From: Rhabditophanes sp. KR3021
Lineage: Eukaryota > Nematoda > Chromadorea > Rhabditida > Alloionematidae
Reading direction: 5' to 3'
DNA: 64,000 nt
NCBI GenBank assembly: GCA_963281155.1
Contig: CAUJLY010000002.1
Span: 806,001 to 870,000 of the forward strand
Shown: positions 1-12,115 of the stretch, piece by piece
How the letters are laid out: every line of letters begins with the position of its first letter
Numbering within the stretch: position 1 is the first letter of the stretch
Position numbers and translations under genes: made by a program
The notes under the pieces: model-generated
The model's input: only the letters and a program-made list of their open reading frames with translations
Told to the model about the DNA's origin: nothing
Database searches by the model: none

Positions 1-280
1 ATGTGTTGTTTAGATTAACTTTTGCTGTACGATCCTAGAACTGATAAAATAGGATGCAGGGAAGATTATTGTTTGTGATGGCTTTTTCATAGATTAACAA
101 AATAATGTATCAAAACTTAAGCCGTTTGTCACCTAATGTTAAAGAGTTGAAATAGACTAAATTCGATAGCTTAATATTTGTAGATGCAGAAATTTTACCA
201 GAAATAAGTTGTGATTGTATCATAAACTAATAATTAGGATATTTATTTCATCGGAAAATATATTTACAAAAAAATTACAT

Positions 281-1692
281 TCAAATTAAATTTAAATTTA
301 ATATCTCATATTCGGCTGGAGCTGCAATTTCAGACAAACTCCAAGTCTCAGTTGACTCGTTAAATGTATAGATGTTTGAAGAAGCCCCAAGATCATTTGA
401 ACCTCCGAATAATTGAACTGTACTTTCAACTTGACAACATTTAGAATCTCGTAAAGGTACAGGCAATGCTCCGACTTCTCTCCAGCCATTTGTTCTTACT
501 TCAAACATTTCACAATTTACATGGGGTACGAAATCATCATTTTCATCATTCCATTGAATGCATCCTCCTGCTTTTAAAATTGCACCATTAAATGCACAAA
601 CTGCTGATGTGTAACTATTAAATAGAACTGATCCGCATCTTTCCCATAATCCTTCTCGTGGATCAAATCTTGATGTAGGTACAATATCATCGCCGACAAT
701 ATATACTGCATTGTTTTGCTGAACAGACATAAAAGATACTAATGAATGTGGCATTTTTGAATGATAATTGAATTCAATTTTATTTGGATCAAAACTGGAG
801 ACGTAATTATTTAATCAATTAAGATAAATTTACCTATGCACTTTACTTCCTCCAAACATCAAAATCTCACCATTAATTTTGGATGTTGAAAACTCATAGG
901 GATATTTAAAGCCTTTATATGATTCCGAAGTTTCTCTTGTCATAAAGTCATATTGTAATAAACCAAAATCAGGTGCATCACAAAATATTAGCAAGTTATC
1001 ATCAAGAACTTCAATTCCTGAGGAATCAGCATAATTAGACATGTAGAAACTATTCGTTAGAGCAGACAATTTAGAAAAAGTGTTGGAACAAAGGTTGTAG
1101 TTGAAGACTGAACATTCTTCCTCCTCATCATCGCAAACTAAAATTTTATTTTATTCTTGTTTAAGTTAAACTTACGCATTAATATCTCAGTTGGCTTGGA
1201 ATTCGGATTAATTGAGAAGCCTCTCTTGAACAATGTCTTAAAAATGTAAACTGCAACATCATCAATTTCAAACAATCTTTTGTTTTGATCGAATATTTCT
1301 TTGATATCTCTGCAACTAACAAATCGAAAATTAATCCTCTTAAGAAGCTCGAGGAAAAAAGGGCTTCTTTTATGAAACTCATAATTAAGCCAATTAATGT
1401 AAACCTTCAGGATGGCTCCTTGAGATTTTGTTGCAGCATATTCGTCATCGAGGATATCAAGCAGAGTAGTATAATCTATTAAATGGAATTGATTTTCATC
1501 TGGATCAGCCTTAAAAACAATATACTTGGTAATCATATTTTAAACTTACGTCAAATGAATCTCTAGCAAGTAGCGATTGTGAGCATGCATCAGAAATTTT
1601 GATGTCATCACAAAGCCATCTTTTAAATTAACTTTCAGATCGTTGTATCTGTTGTTTGTCATAAGACTATTGAGGTACGGAAAATAAATCAT
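281..1692 (-). CDS. BACK-kelch protein with truncated BTB domain
   Basis: This belongs to the BTB-BACK-kelch family, whose members act as substrate adaptors for CUL3 ubiquitin ligases. Exons read on the minus strand are about 1692-1552, 1509-1176, 1137-834 and 794-281. The first encodes only the opening strands of a BTB fold, including NNRYNDLKVNLKDGF. The second encodes a BACK domain. The last two encode kelch-like blades with GGS and FDP motifs. The intact paralogue at 39.8-41.6 kb has a further exon, carrying the rest of the BTB domain, that is missing here. Joining exons 1 and 2 at the only GTAAG/TTTTTAAG pair (40 bases) also breaks the reading frame by one base. The BACK and kelch parts remain open and well spliced. 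It is either a gene that now starts after the BTB remnant or a recent pseudogene. Family assignment is secure; functional status is not. Confidence 0.6.
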
Positions 1693-2726
1693 CTTTGTAA
1701 GTATCTCTATTTGACGAAGAAATCTTGATGCAAAAATAAGGCGCTAATATCATCCAATATAAGGTGGCTACTAAAGACTTGCTCGAAAGTTACCAAAGGT
1801 GTATAAATAGTCTCGACGCGTTTTTGGTAGTAAAGTATTTGCATGAACATTTTACTAATAAGAGTAATTGCAATGCTTAGTTTTTGAACTTACTAGGCAC
1901 ACCTCAAATTTATTTTTTTAGCATTGAGAAGTAGCCTGAAAATAGGAAACCACTTGAAAAAAGAAGCATTGATAATCCAAAGATGAAACTAAAGAAGATG
2001 TTTAAATCAAATGATATTGGCTGCTATTTTTAGATAATTTAAAAAACATATTGCTTAAAATCAACTACTCATTTTGGCAGTCCAACTTTTTCATTTCAAA
2101 GATATTGGAATAAATTAGTTTCTTTTTCATACGTTCTTACATTAAATGGTGGTTTTGGACGAATAACAAATGCATTAATATTTTGAAGGTAATATTATCC
2201 TTTTAACTTATTTATTTGTTAATTATCTTAAACTTCATTCAATTCAAATTAATTTAACCTCATACTCACATCAGATTATAATAGTCGTAACTTTCGTGCT
2301 AATTCTTAATATTCATTTTATACATGCATATTATATTACTTACCTCCTTTTTAATAATTGTCCCTGAGGTTGATTCTAATTAAGTTTCTTAAATAAATTA
2401 CTATTATTAATTGGAGATCAAAGTATTATTCATCGTTCAGGAATAAATTATAAACTTATTTGGTTCATGACATTTAAGACTTATTTATTTAATAACAGCA
2501 TAATGAGGAAATGATCAAGCCTACCGTCGTGTTAATTTCTTTTAATTAAAGGACTGAATCTATATTACACGGAGACATTTAATAATTAATCTAACCAACC
2601 CCTTTTTAAATATTATTGTGTAGGTGTATAAAATTATATTTTTGCATTTTTATTAATAAGTTAAAAAAATTAATTTGCTTGATATGTAAAGGTAGATTTA
2701 TTTAAAGACCTATAAATCCAGACTTG
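1693..2726. other. Intergenic, nothing recognised
   Basis: About 1 kb of AT-rich sequence lies between the truncated kelch gene and the 3' end of the nuclear receptor gene. No coding exon, RNA gene or clear repeat was recognised. It may hold the upstream region of the kelch gene. Confidence 0.5.
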
Positions 2727-4514
2727 TCACGTTTCTTTAAAAAGTTTTTTAACTAGTGAATCAAATTGCCATAATGCAAAGAATGACATTTTAACATGAC
2801 TTTCTATTGTTTCTAGACCGAGCGACTAAAACAAAATAAATATTAATATTAAAGAACACTCAACTCACAAAGATGCTTCCTAACAGTAGAATAATATTGC
2901 CCATTCGCTCAGCAATAATATCTTCATTGAATTTTTGCTCCAAATAGTATTCGTGCAACTCCTTCAACATCATTTCTACGTCTCTGTTCAAAATCTTCTT
3001 CGTTTCTTCAGTAACTTCACTCACACCGCCATTTTTCCAACAGACAATTGATTTTAATGCTACAAATTCTTTTACACTCAAATCCATCTTTCTGATTGGC
3101 TCCACTATATCTTTAATTACTCGTTTCATCAAATCTATATACAAATTTTGCTTCATAGCTTTAGAGATTTCAGGTTCATCTTCCCATCCAGCATCACTAT
3201 TTTTGTCCATTGAAACATACATTCCATTGGCCATGATAAATTTGGAGGGATAACCTATTTTGGCAGTCAAAAAAGCTGGTTCAATGATTGTTTGATATAG
3301 GACACATCTTTTTAATAAAGTTATCTTGTCTGAAGTTGGAAGATTGGGCCAGTATGCCCTCGATCTTGTCCATTCATATGTAATCAAAACCATAGATCTT
3401 AAGTCTTTCCTAATTTTGGAAAACTTCATTGGTTTTATTTCCTTTTCATTGAAACATAGCAAGTCGTTTTCGTGCTTAAATAAGTCGTCAATACTGTCAT
3501 CGTTGCAGAATAAAATTCGTCTTCTCTCTCGTCGTTTTTTCAACTTCCATCATATGAGATAACAATGATGGTGTGATATATCTAAATTGCTTATTAACCT
3601 CCACTAATGGTGTGATGGGGGATTGAATATATTCATGCTTAATGGATGGCGAGTAAATAGTTGAAAAGTTGACAGAACAGTCAGTTGAAGAATGGTGTGA
3701 GCCAGTGCTTTCGCATCTTCCCATGCATCTTTCATAAGTGTGATCAAAGATTATCATTGGCTTGGGGACCATCAACGTATTATTGTCGCTCTCTAGGTAC
3801 CCACCATTATGTTTAATAGTTTGTAGTCGGTTGTTCTGATCGAGAAGATTATTATTATAATTACTGCTTCTACGGTTATCAATTAACTTCACGTTTGCTG
3901 TTATTTTTCGCCTTCCAAAGTTGTTGTCACGAGGTGGCTGAACAGCTAAAATTAATCAATATATTTAGATACTTAATAAAAAATATACCTTTGCTGTCCA
4001 TGCCAATGTATAGGCATTTTTCTAATCTACAACCACGGCATATGACTCTCAAGGCTGAAATATGTAAAAAAATTAGTGTCACTATACATACGCATTCAAA
4101 GAAGTATCAAAGTAAATATATTTATGTGTAAATGGTGTTATCTTACCGAAATGAACTTTGCAATTTTGATTGCTCTGACAAACATAAAGTTTTTTTAGTG
4201 TTATACTTCTACGAAAGAAACTGTAAATAAATGGAAGCGTTACATTTAAGACGAAGAAATTGTTTTTACCTAGCACAAGCAGGACAGCATGGCTGACTAA
4301 AATGATATCCTGAACAACAAATAAACAATTAATAAAGTTACTACAAACAAAATTTACCATTGCATGGAGCATCGCAAACCAAACAAACACCCATCCCACT
4401 AGATTGGCCTGCAATTTTGGCTCGCTTAGATTCACCTTCAAAAGCGGTAAATTTAGGACTGTAATCGTACTTGATTACCTCTCCATTATATCCTTCATTC
4501 CTCACAGGCATCAT
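2727..4514 (-). CDS. Nuclear hormone receptor (nematode supplementary type)
   Basis: This is a ligand-regulated transcription factor. It is multi-exon on the minus strand. The start chosen is the first ATG of the pair at 4514 and 4511. The C4 zinc-finger DNA-binding domain starts with VCLVCDAPC, runs through YHFSQPCCPACASFFRRSI and ends with CRGCRLEKCLYIGM, spread over four small exons. The nematode-style P-box (CPACASFF) points to the large supplementary HNF4-like group. A hinge follows, rich in Asn and Ser. The ligand-binding domain starts near the RSMVLITYEWTRS helix. The last exon (2825-2727) supplies the final helices ending at TGA. The hinge/LBD join needs a 55-base intron with a weak acceptor (GGAAG) to keep frame; all other introns are canonical. 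The subfamily number cannot be assigned by eye. Confidence 0.88.
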
Positions 4515-5279
4515 TAACTTAAGGGAAGAACAAAAAGTCTACAATAAAAGCAACAACGTACACCTCTTACTTTTATCTTTTATTTGAAGTTTCTTATCGA
4601 CTTGATTGCAGGAATTTTGTTCCGTCCTCACTTTACATTGAAATGGCCGAAGGAACTTTTTTCCTGGTTAATCTAATCTTATCTCTGAATTGATATTTTT
4701 TGTGTTCTGCAAAAGTATGAAAATATATATTTTTACAAATGTACAGGCTCATTTAATTAAATTCAAAAATTGATCAATAAAAATCATAACTTTGCATCAG
4801 CATTATCAACATCTTTTCTGTTCTTTGATTCTACTAAATTTATTCACTACGATGTTGTTTGAATGAATGAAATTAAGAAAGATAAGAAATATATTTTTTA
4901 CAATCCTAATTCCTTCTCAAATTGTCCACCACGTGCCCACAAAACTTTCTTGTAGTCAAACCTTAGTCCTGCCAATTAAGCCAACAAAACTTTGTCAAGG
5001 AAAAAAAATATTATTCAGAATCAAATTAGACACACAACAGACTAAAAAGCTTCACTTTAAGGAATCAATCAACAAACTTTAGTCACGAAGCAATTTGCTT
5101 ACCTTATTCATTTATGGACAACACAAAAGTTTAATCAAAATGGATACATCATTTGATTGTTTCTTTATTTTGCTTTACTATGGTACGTAAATTAAGAGTT
5201 AGTTATTTTTTTTGATACAGAAGCAACTCGCAAATCTTTTTCATCATTGACTTCTTTTCTTCATCATAAGTTTAGAGCT
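4515..5279. other. Intergenic, upstream of nuclear receptor
   Basis: AT-rich sequence between the nuclear receptor start and the phosphatase relic. Short open frames occur but none shows a family motif or sensible splice structure. It may contain further unrecognised 3' remains of the phosphatase relic. Confidence 0.45.
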
Positions 5280-6131
5280 ATACTAAAATAAGAGCCTTGT
5301 GTTCTCGAAATGTTTGTCCACGTACCCGCAACCTCTTTTAGACAGTGCGGAGAATTTGGTGAATGTCTTAGATTCAGAGTAGTTTGTGCGGTGGGATCGG
5401 CTCACAATAAATCAGAATTTGGTAGCCTCGGTATTAGCGAACGGCTGAGCTTAATCGGTCTCAAAATGGTTCCAACGTCAGTTCGGGAAACAACCACTGC
5501 GATACCCTTCAATCAGAGGACCAAGAAGATTTTGATCATTCAACCGAAAATTGGCGAGACGATTCAAATCTTTGGTTTCCACGAATAAAAAGAATGTTTG
5601 ATGGGTAAATAATTTTGAGTAAAAAAAGTACCATTAAAAGTTGAATGCCCGAGTCGTCTAAATCTTGAACATTATCAAATAAATTAGATGATATATTCAT
5701 ACCCTTGTCCGTATAATCTATGCCATGTCCTTTTAATCGTAATTTGATTAAGAATCCAAGTGGAAAAAGAGGTTGTAAGTGGTGGATTACTAGTGCCCCT
5801 CGTGGCTCTGAACATTGTGGTTTCAGTTATGGCAGGGGATTCTTTGACATAAGAGATCAGGAATTCAGAACAGTAAGACCACTTTTAGAGGGAAACGTTG
5901 GCAACTCCAGTTGATTCCTTTGTTGATATGGTAGATTCAGTTGTGCTGCTTGCATCAACATTTGAATTCTCCCTCATCTTTTTTCATAAATATCACGAGG
6001 AGGGCCTTGAAAATTGGAATCGGCTTTAGGAGCATTCTTACGCACTTGATTAAGTGCTTTCAAGATAGAACAAGTTTTTGATTTAGAAGGTACATGAATC
6101 CTTGAAATGTTTTGCCATTTTAAAGAAAAGA
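5280..6131 (-). pseudogene. Decayed PP1-like serine/threonine phosphatase
   Basis: Minus-strand frames carry, in the correct order, pieces of the PPP-family catalytic domain. YTDKG near 5.72 kb corresponds to the YVDRG metal-site motif. LLKIIYPSNILFIRGN near 5.6 kb corresponds to the KIKYPENFFLLRGNHE block. GTILRP followed by SDLL-stop-ADPT near 5.4 kb corresponds to IRRIMRP and DLLWSDP, with the conserved Trp codon changed to TGA at 5404-5402. SKRGCGYV near 5.3 kb corresponds to the RGVSYTFG block. The pieces lie in different frames and the catalytic His and Asp residues are partly lost. A possible N-terminal part reaches about 6.13 kb. Nematodes carry many PP1-like genes, often sperm-expressed, so one dead copy is plausible. 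It was found by motif reading only. Confidence 0.6.
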
Positions 6132-6239
6132 AGTAGGACCTAACTATTAAAAACAGGTCTATTTAAAGAAACATGAAAATGCAAATTTATTTAAAAATAA
6201 TTAATTAAAAAGAGATTACAAATAGCAACAAAACAATAT

Positions 6240-8139
6240 TCAGAACTTGAAATCTTTACTCTTCTTCGTACCCGAAGACGATCCTTTACCTCCTTTTTTT
6301 TCCTCCACTTTTCTCTTTCTGGATTTTGACACATGCTCGCTAAGCATATCTGAAACATCTTCCCCTTCTTTCCATCCCTTTTTGGTGTTTTCTTTACGTA
6401 GTTGTTCTTCATACTTCTTTGTTAACTTTTTGCCGTCTTCGGCAATGTCTAAATCTTCAGGATTGAGAGACATTTCGAATGTTTCGCCCCCAATTCTAGA
6501 AGACATGTCATACGTTTTAGTGGAGCCCATCATTTGATTGCTGATATTGTCAGACTTCCTTTCAGGAATGATCGTGTATAGAGGTCCCGCTGGAGTCTCC
6601 GACATTGTTGATATGGTACTTTCAGCACCTCTGGTCTTCCGCAATTCTATATTTCTAGGAGTCTCAAGGCCTGTGGTGGCAACGCTAGAGATTCCACTAG
6701 GCAACTCAGCATCTCCAATCACGATATTTTCATTCTCCTCAATATCCATGTCGTTTTCGTCATCTTCTTCCTCTGGTACCTCTTCTTCATCGACGTAATT
6801 CTGATCGAATTCGCCCCACCGCCTTCTATCAATATTACGATCATCCTCAGTCTCCGTAATCAAAGGAGTCTCGAGCCCCTAAAACATTCTCATAATCTCC
6901 AAAAACAAAAATAAACTTACAAAAACATCTCCATAACACGGTTTTCCCATCTCATCAACAGGGGGTTTGCCCCAACCACCAGGATGATACCCAAACATGC
7001 AGCCATCCGGAATAGGTGAATTCAGTCCAGGGATCTTCAAATTAGGATACGAAGGTGGTGGGCCATACCTCTGCATAGCAATGAGCCATGGGGGTGGAAA
7101 TTTGTGGCTTTGGTTGCCAATAGGCATACCAAGAGCCAATCTTAATTCATCTGACAGCTTGCCAGGCTTCTTGTCAAACATTTTGGCGTCTAATTCTTTG
7201 CCTTCGTAGTATAGATCACCCATGACAGTCAATTTGGGTTTAGTTTGCCATTTAAAGAAAGCGTCGTGGAGGTCTTGGTAGTCGATGTTGATACGGCCTA
7301 GTTTCGGTCTGGTTCTTTCTTTCATTTTGGATTTTAGGGATTGATTGCCTTCCTTTTCCCACATAGTTTCGCGCATCTCCATGATTCCTGTCTTTTTGAT
7401 GCAGTCAGGTAACTCAAAGGGAGCTCTTTCGAAGCCTCTTTTACCAGCTAAATACTTTCTTTTGGCATTCCAATGAGGAGGGACGGGGACAGTATTCCTG
7501 TAACTCTTAAGATGCACCAACAAAAAAGGATCTCTCGAAGTCACATCACTCCACTCAACAACATCTGGCCTTGATGTGCTTTGTTTGAGTGAAGCTATTG
7601 AAGGCTGAAGTGATTTCCTTAACTTCTTCCTAGATAAACTCTGCATATCACCAGACTCTTGAAGTTCTTTCTTCTTGGTATCTATTTCTTCTTGCAAAAT
7701 TTCTTCGGATCTATCCGCATGGTCGACTCCAATAACATTGCTTGTATATTCGTGTTTCAAGTGCAACCCGTCCGATAAAGAGGAGTCATCAGGGTTGTAC
7801 TGGAAACGAGCAAATACTTTTTCAAAGTGCTCTTTGTCGATTGAATCGCCTTCTATGTCAGGTTCAGTTAGGAAGTCGTCTTTTTCCTGTTGGGGCATAA
7901 TGTTTTCGTCAGTCTCCATGCCATCTTCTTTGACTTCTTCCTTAACAATTTGATCGTTCTCTTTGTTGGTCTTCTTGTTTTTCTTCCTAGACTCTAGCTT
8001 TTTCTTATTCTTGGCCTTTTTACGTTCCCATTCCTTAAAAGTCAATTAAATGTCAAATAAATATAAAACTTACCTTTCTTTCCTTACTCGACATTTCCCT
8101 TTCCCCCTCATCGTCATAATAGTCATAAGTCTCCATCAT
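6240..8139 (-). CDS. SF3B2: Splicing factor 3B subunit 2 (SAP145)
   Basis: SF3B2 is a component of the U2 snRNP SF3b complex that contacts pre-mRNA near the branch site. Three exons, about 8139-8074, 8033-6921 and 6878-6240, give 605 residues. That is shorter than the human protein (about 895) but typical of nematodes, because the N-terminal Pro-rich region is reduced. The centre carries the family core: DPFLLVHLKSYRNTVPVPPHW, then a block ending KRGFERAPFELPDCI, then the PSP (proline-rich in spliceosome-associated proteins) domain around KLSDELRLALGMP and PPPWLIAMQRYGPPPSYP. The C-terminus has an acidic run and a Lys-rich tail. The N-terminal exon is acidic (MMETYDYYDDEGE). It is head-to-head with the ferrochelatase gene. 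Both introns are short and canonical. Confidence 0.95.
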
Positions 8140-8653
8140 AAAAGTAACTTCAAATTAAAGTAATCTTTTTGCGACTAGCCAACTTGAATAATTGGTATGG
8201 CGTCAATTGTTATTCTGCTTGAGATGCTAGATGGTTTGCAATTTGGATAGCAGAGATGCCATCAAATAACAGGGTTTGATAAAATCAGTTTGTCAATTTA
8301 ATTTTTGTGTTCAAGGTAAATTTAGCGAATAGTTAGTTTTGTAAAAATGTATAAAACTAATTTGAACATCAATTCATAATTGAGCTTCAAATACAACTAG
8401 CTTTGAAGTACATATCACATATTGCTATTGTAAGTACTGCTTTGAACATGTTTTTACCTTTAAAGGTCACCAAAGATCCATAATTCACAGCCAATTCGGT
8501 AAACATCTCATATATTTCCGAAATAATATGTACTACAATTATTTTTATCTTCCAAAAATCCATTATCTTATCATCATTGCTAATAAGACGCAGTAAGGTG
8601 ATGCAAAGGGTAAATCAACATCAAGCCAATGTGTATTATTCATTCATTCTATC
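8140..8653. promoter_or_regulatory. Shared upstream region of SF3B2 and ferrochelatase
   Basis: A 514-base AT-rich stretch lies between two divergent start codons and must hold the 5' regions of both genes. No TATA box or trans-splice acceptor stood out clearly enough to mark. Confidence 0.4.
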
Positions 8654-9792
8654 ATGTCCTCATACAAAGCTTACCTAAATTCCCTGCAATTTAACTATAC
8701 TGCAAATGATTTAATTAAGACCAAAGAATTGACTGGAATTCTTCTAGTCAACACAGGAACTCCTTCATCCCTCAATTATTGGGACATCCGCCGTTACTTG
8801 AAACAATTCTTGTCAGACAAGAGAATTATTGAGCTGACTAATTGGATTTGGTATCCTATTCTATATTTATTTATCTTACCTTTCCGTCCTTTCAACAAAG
8901 CAAAGGCGTACAAAAGTATTTGGAATTGGGAATTAAATGAAAGTCCCTTACTGACCTTAACAAAGAGACAATGCGAAAAGGTTTCGACTAAGTTGGAATT
9001 AACACATGGGAAGGATAAATTGATTGTTGATTGGGCTTTTAGATTTGGTGATTCTTCGATTAACGATAAAATTAAAAAGCTCATAAAAGAGGGGTGTAAA
9101 AAGATCGTTGTTTTTCCTTTATTTCCGCAATATGCCGGAGCTACTATCGGTGGTATTAATGATGAAGTAAGTGGGCAAATGATTAGATTAAACTTGTTCT
9201 TTAGGTGTACAGAACGTTTCTTTGTTTACGAGTCCAACCTGAACTTGTCACAATTTCGACTTACTATCGAAACCCCAAATACATTCAACTGTTAGGCGAT
9301 TCAATACTTGAACATTTGTTGGTAGCAAAGAAGCCCATTCAAGTTTTACTTTTCACATACCATGGCCTCCCACTAGAATATTGCATCAAAGGCGACACAT
9401 ATCCTATCCAATGCAATGAAACAACAGCCTTCGTCACATCTTACCTAAGACATCAAATAACAAAAAAGGCATCCAAATACCACCAACAACTACCTCTAAT
9501 CCAAACAACTTATTCAAGTAGATTCGGACCAAGTGAATGGTTGAAACCATACACGGATGTAGTTGTAAAGGAACTGATCAAAACTGACGTGAAGTCATTG
9601 GCCATCATCGCACCTTCCTTCCACTCAGATTGCCTTGAAACATGGGAAGAACTTCGAGATGATTTAGGAGATTTGTTCTGCTCAAATATCGATGACAGCT
9701 CTTTTTTGTATATCAATTGCTTAAATGACAAATCCGCGGCCATCGACATGATTTGCGACATAATTAAACACAACCTGCCATCAAACTTTTAA
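8654..9792 (+). CDS. hemH: Bacterial-type ferrochelatase
   Basis: Ferrochelatase inserts ferrous iron into protoporphyrin IX, the last step of haem synthesis. Two exons (8654-9166 and 9205-9792, split by a 38-base GT-AG intron) encode 366 residues. The substrate-site signature GILLVNTGTP opens the domain near residue 27. It is followed by YLKQFLSDKRI, FPLFPQYAGAT, the catalytic-His motif TYHGLP (His about 224), SRFGPSEWLKPYT and DCLETWEEL (catalytic Glu about 316). The SRFG..EWL.PYT block and the absence of the C-terminal 2Fe-2S cysteine extension match proteobacterial HemH rather than the animal enzyme. Most nematodes cannot make haem. Bacterial-like ferrochelatases gained by horizontal transfer are known in Strongyloides and filarial worms. 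The 26 residues before the domain could serve targeting, but no clear mitochondrial presequence is visible. Confidence 0.95.
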
Positions 9793-10613
9793 TTTAATTT
9801 TTGTTTATTATATCCTTATCTTCTTTTTATTTGTTACAAATTTATGTCAGTAAACATGATGTATACACCTACATACCTTCTCAACTATCTAAACATCTCA
9901 AACTGTCTCATTTTAAAGAGATAATGATTTGGCGTGTGTGTATGATATAGGTAAAAAAAACCGAAAATAATATATCCGAAAGTTGTTTGTACTAATGACC
10001 GCTTTTTCGTGTCTTTCTCTGTCTCCGGTATGTTACATTAAAGGAAACAAAAAAATGTCAAATGAATTAATGAATGTGGTCTTTAAGTATTGGATGTAGA
10101 CATATGTATGTTATTTTTGAATAAAGTATTTGATATCTTCTGAAGCTGATTAAGCAAATTACATCATAACAATTTAAATGAATGGCAACTTGATTGTGAA
10201 CTGGTTTCCCGCTTCTTTAATCTCGTTTCAACTTTTGACACGATATTGAGCTAAATGTTTTTGATTTATCCTTGAATGACAGTATTTTGGAGTAATTAAC
10301 TTCATTATTTTAGTTATTCTACAAAAAGTGAACTAAAAATAAGAAGTGTGATCTAACATAGAAATGTTGCATTTTGTTGATGTAAATAAGAAACCTATAT
10401 CTGCCTAAATTTCTCTTCATCGCATCCCAATCTTTTTACTTTTTTTATCTTTACATTACCTGAAACACATACCAAAAGGGAATCAAAGAAAGCCTTCTCC
10501 ATCTGACACTACCCACTCTGATATAGATAACCAAAAAAAGGAATGACCCATCCTTCCCAAACAGGATTCATCTCCAGCCTTCTCTATCTCTCTCCGACCA
10601 TCTCCTAAACCCA
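9793..10613. other. Intergenic upstream of collagen
   Basis: About 820 bases that hold the 3' end of the ferrochelatase transcript and the collagen promoter. No other coding segment was recognised. Confidence 0.45.
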
Positions 10614-10621
10614 TATAAAAG
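10614..10621 (+). promoter_or_regulatory. TATA box of the collagen gene
   Basis: TATAAAAG stands 64 bases before the second in-frame collagen ATG. Its distance to the upstream ATG at 10626 is only a few bases, too close for that codon to lie in the transcript. This supports the start at 10686. Cuticle collagens are often TATA-driven. Confidence 0.65.
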
Positions 10622-10685
10622 GGCAATGCCACGAAATGATACCAGTATCTATCTTCACCAACAATCCACTTTTTGTTTCCCCAAA

Positions 10686-11835
<1,150 letters not shown>

Positions 11836-11941
11836 GCTTCAAAAGCTGGAGCTGCCCGATATTCGGATTGTGCTAGCTCGCACACACTGCCAGGTTAAAC
11901 ATCTGTCAAAATTATTTTCATGTACCTATCTAAATAATTTA

Positions 11942-11947
11942 AATAAA
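11942..11947 (+). terminator. Polyadenylation signal of collagen
   Basis: AATAAA about 107 bases after the collagen stop codon, in a position usual for a nematode 3' UTR. Confidence 0.5.
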
Positions 11948-12115
11948 ATTAATCTATTTCATTGCCGTGTTTTTATCTCTAAAAGTTGAATTTACAAATA
12001 TCATCAAAATTATTTAACAACCTCTTTGATAAAAAGCTTCGTAAATATCTTTTTATCTGTGATATACTTTACAAACATCATTTAAATGGTTACAATTATT
12101 TATATAAACTTTCAT

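Noticed and set aside
5310..5914. Plus-strand open frames of 92 and 64 codons
   Set aside because: They lie opposite the phosphatase relic, show no motif and have no splice signals. The minus-strand motif order explains their G+C-rich, stop-poor composition.
10626..10685. Upstream in-frame ATG of the collagen gene
   Set aside because: It sits only five bases after the TATAAAAG box, so it cannot be inside the transcript if that box is used. The downstream ATG gives a normal collagen N-terminus.
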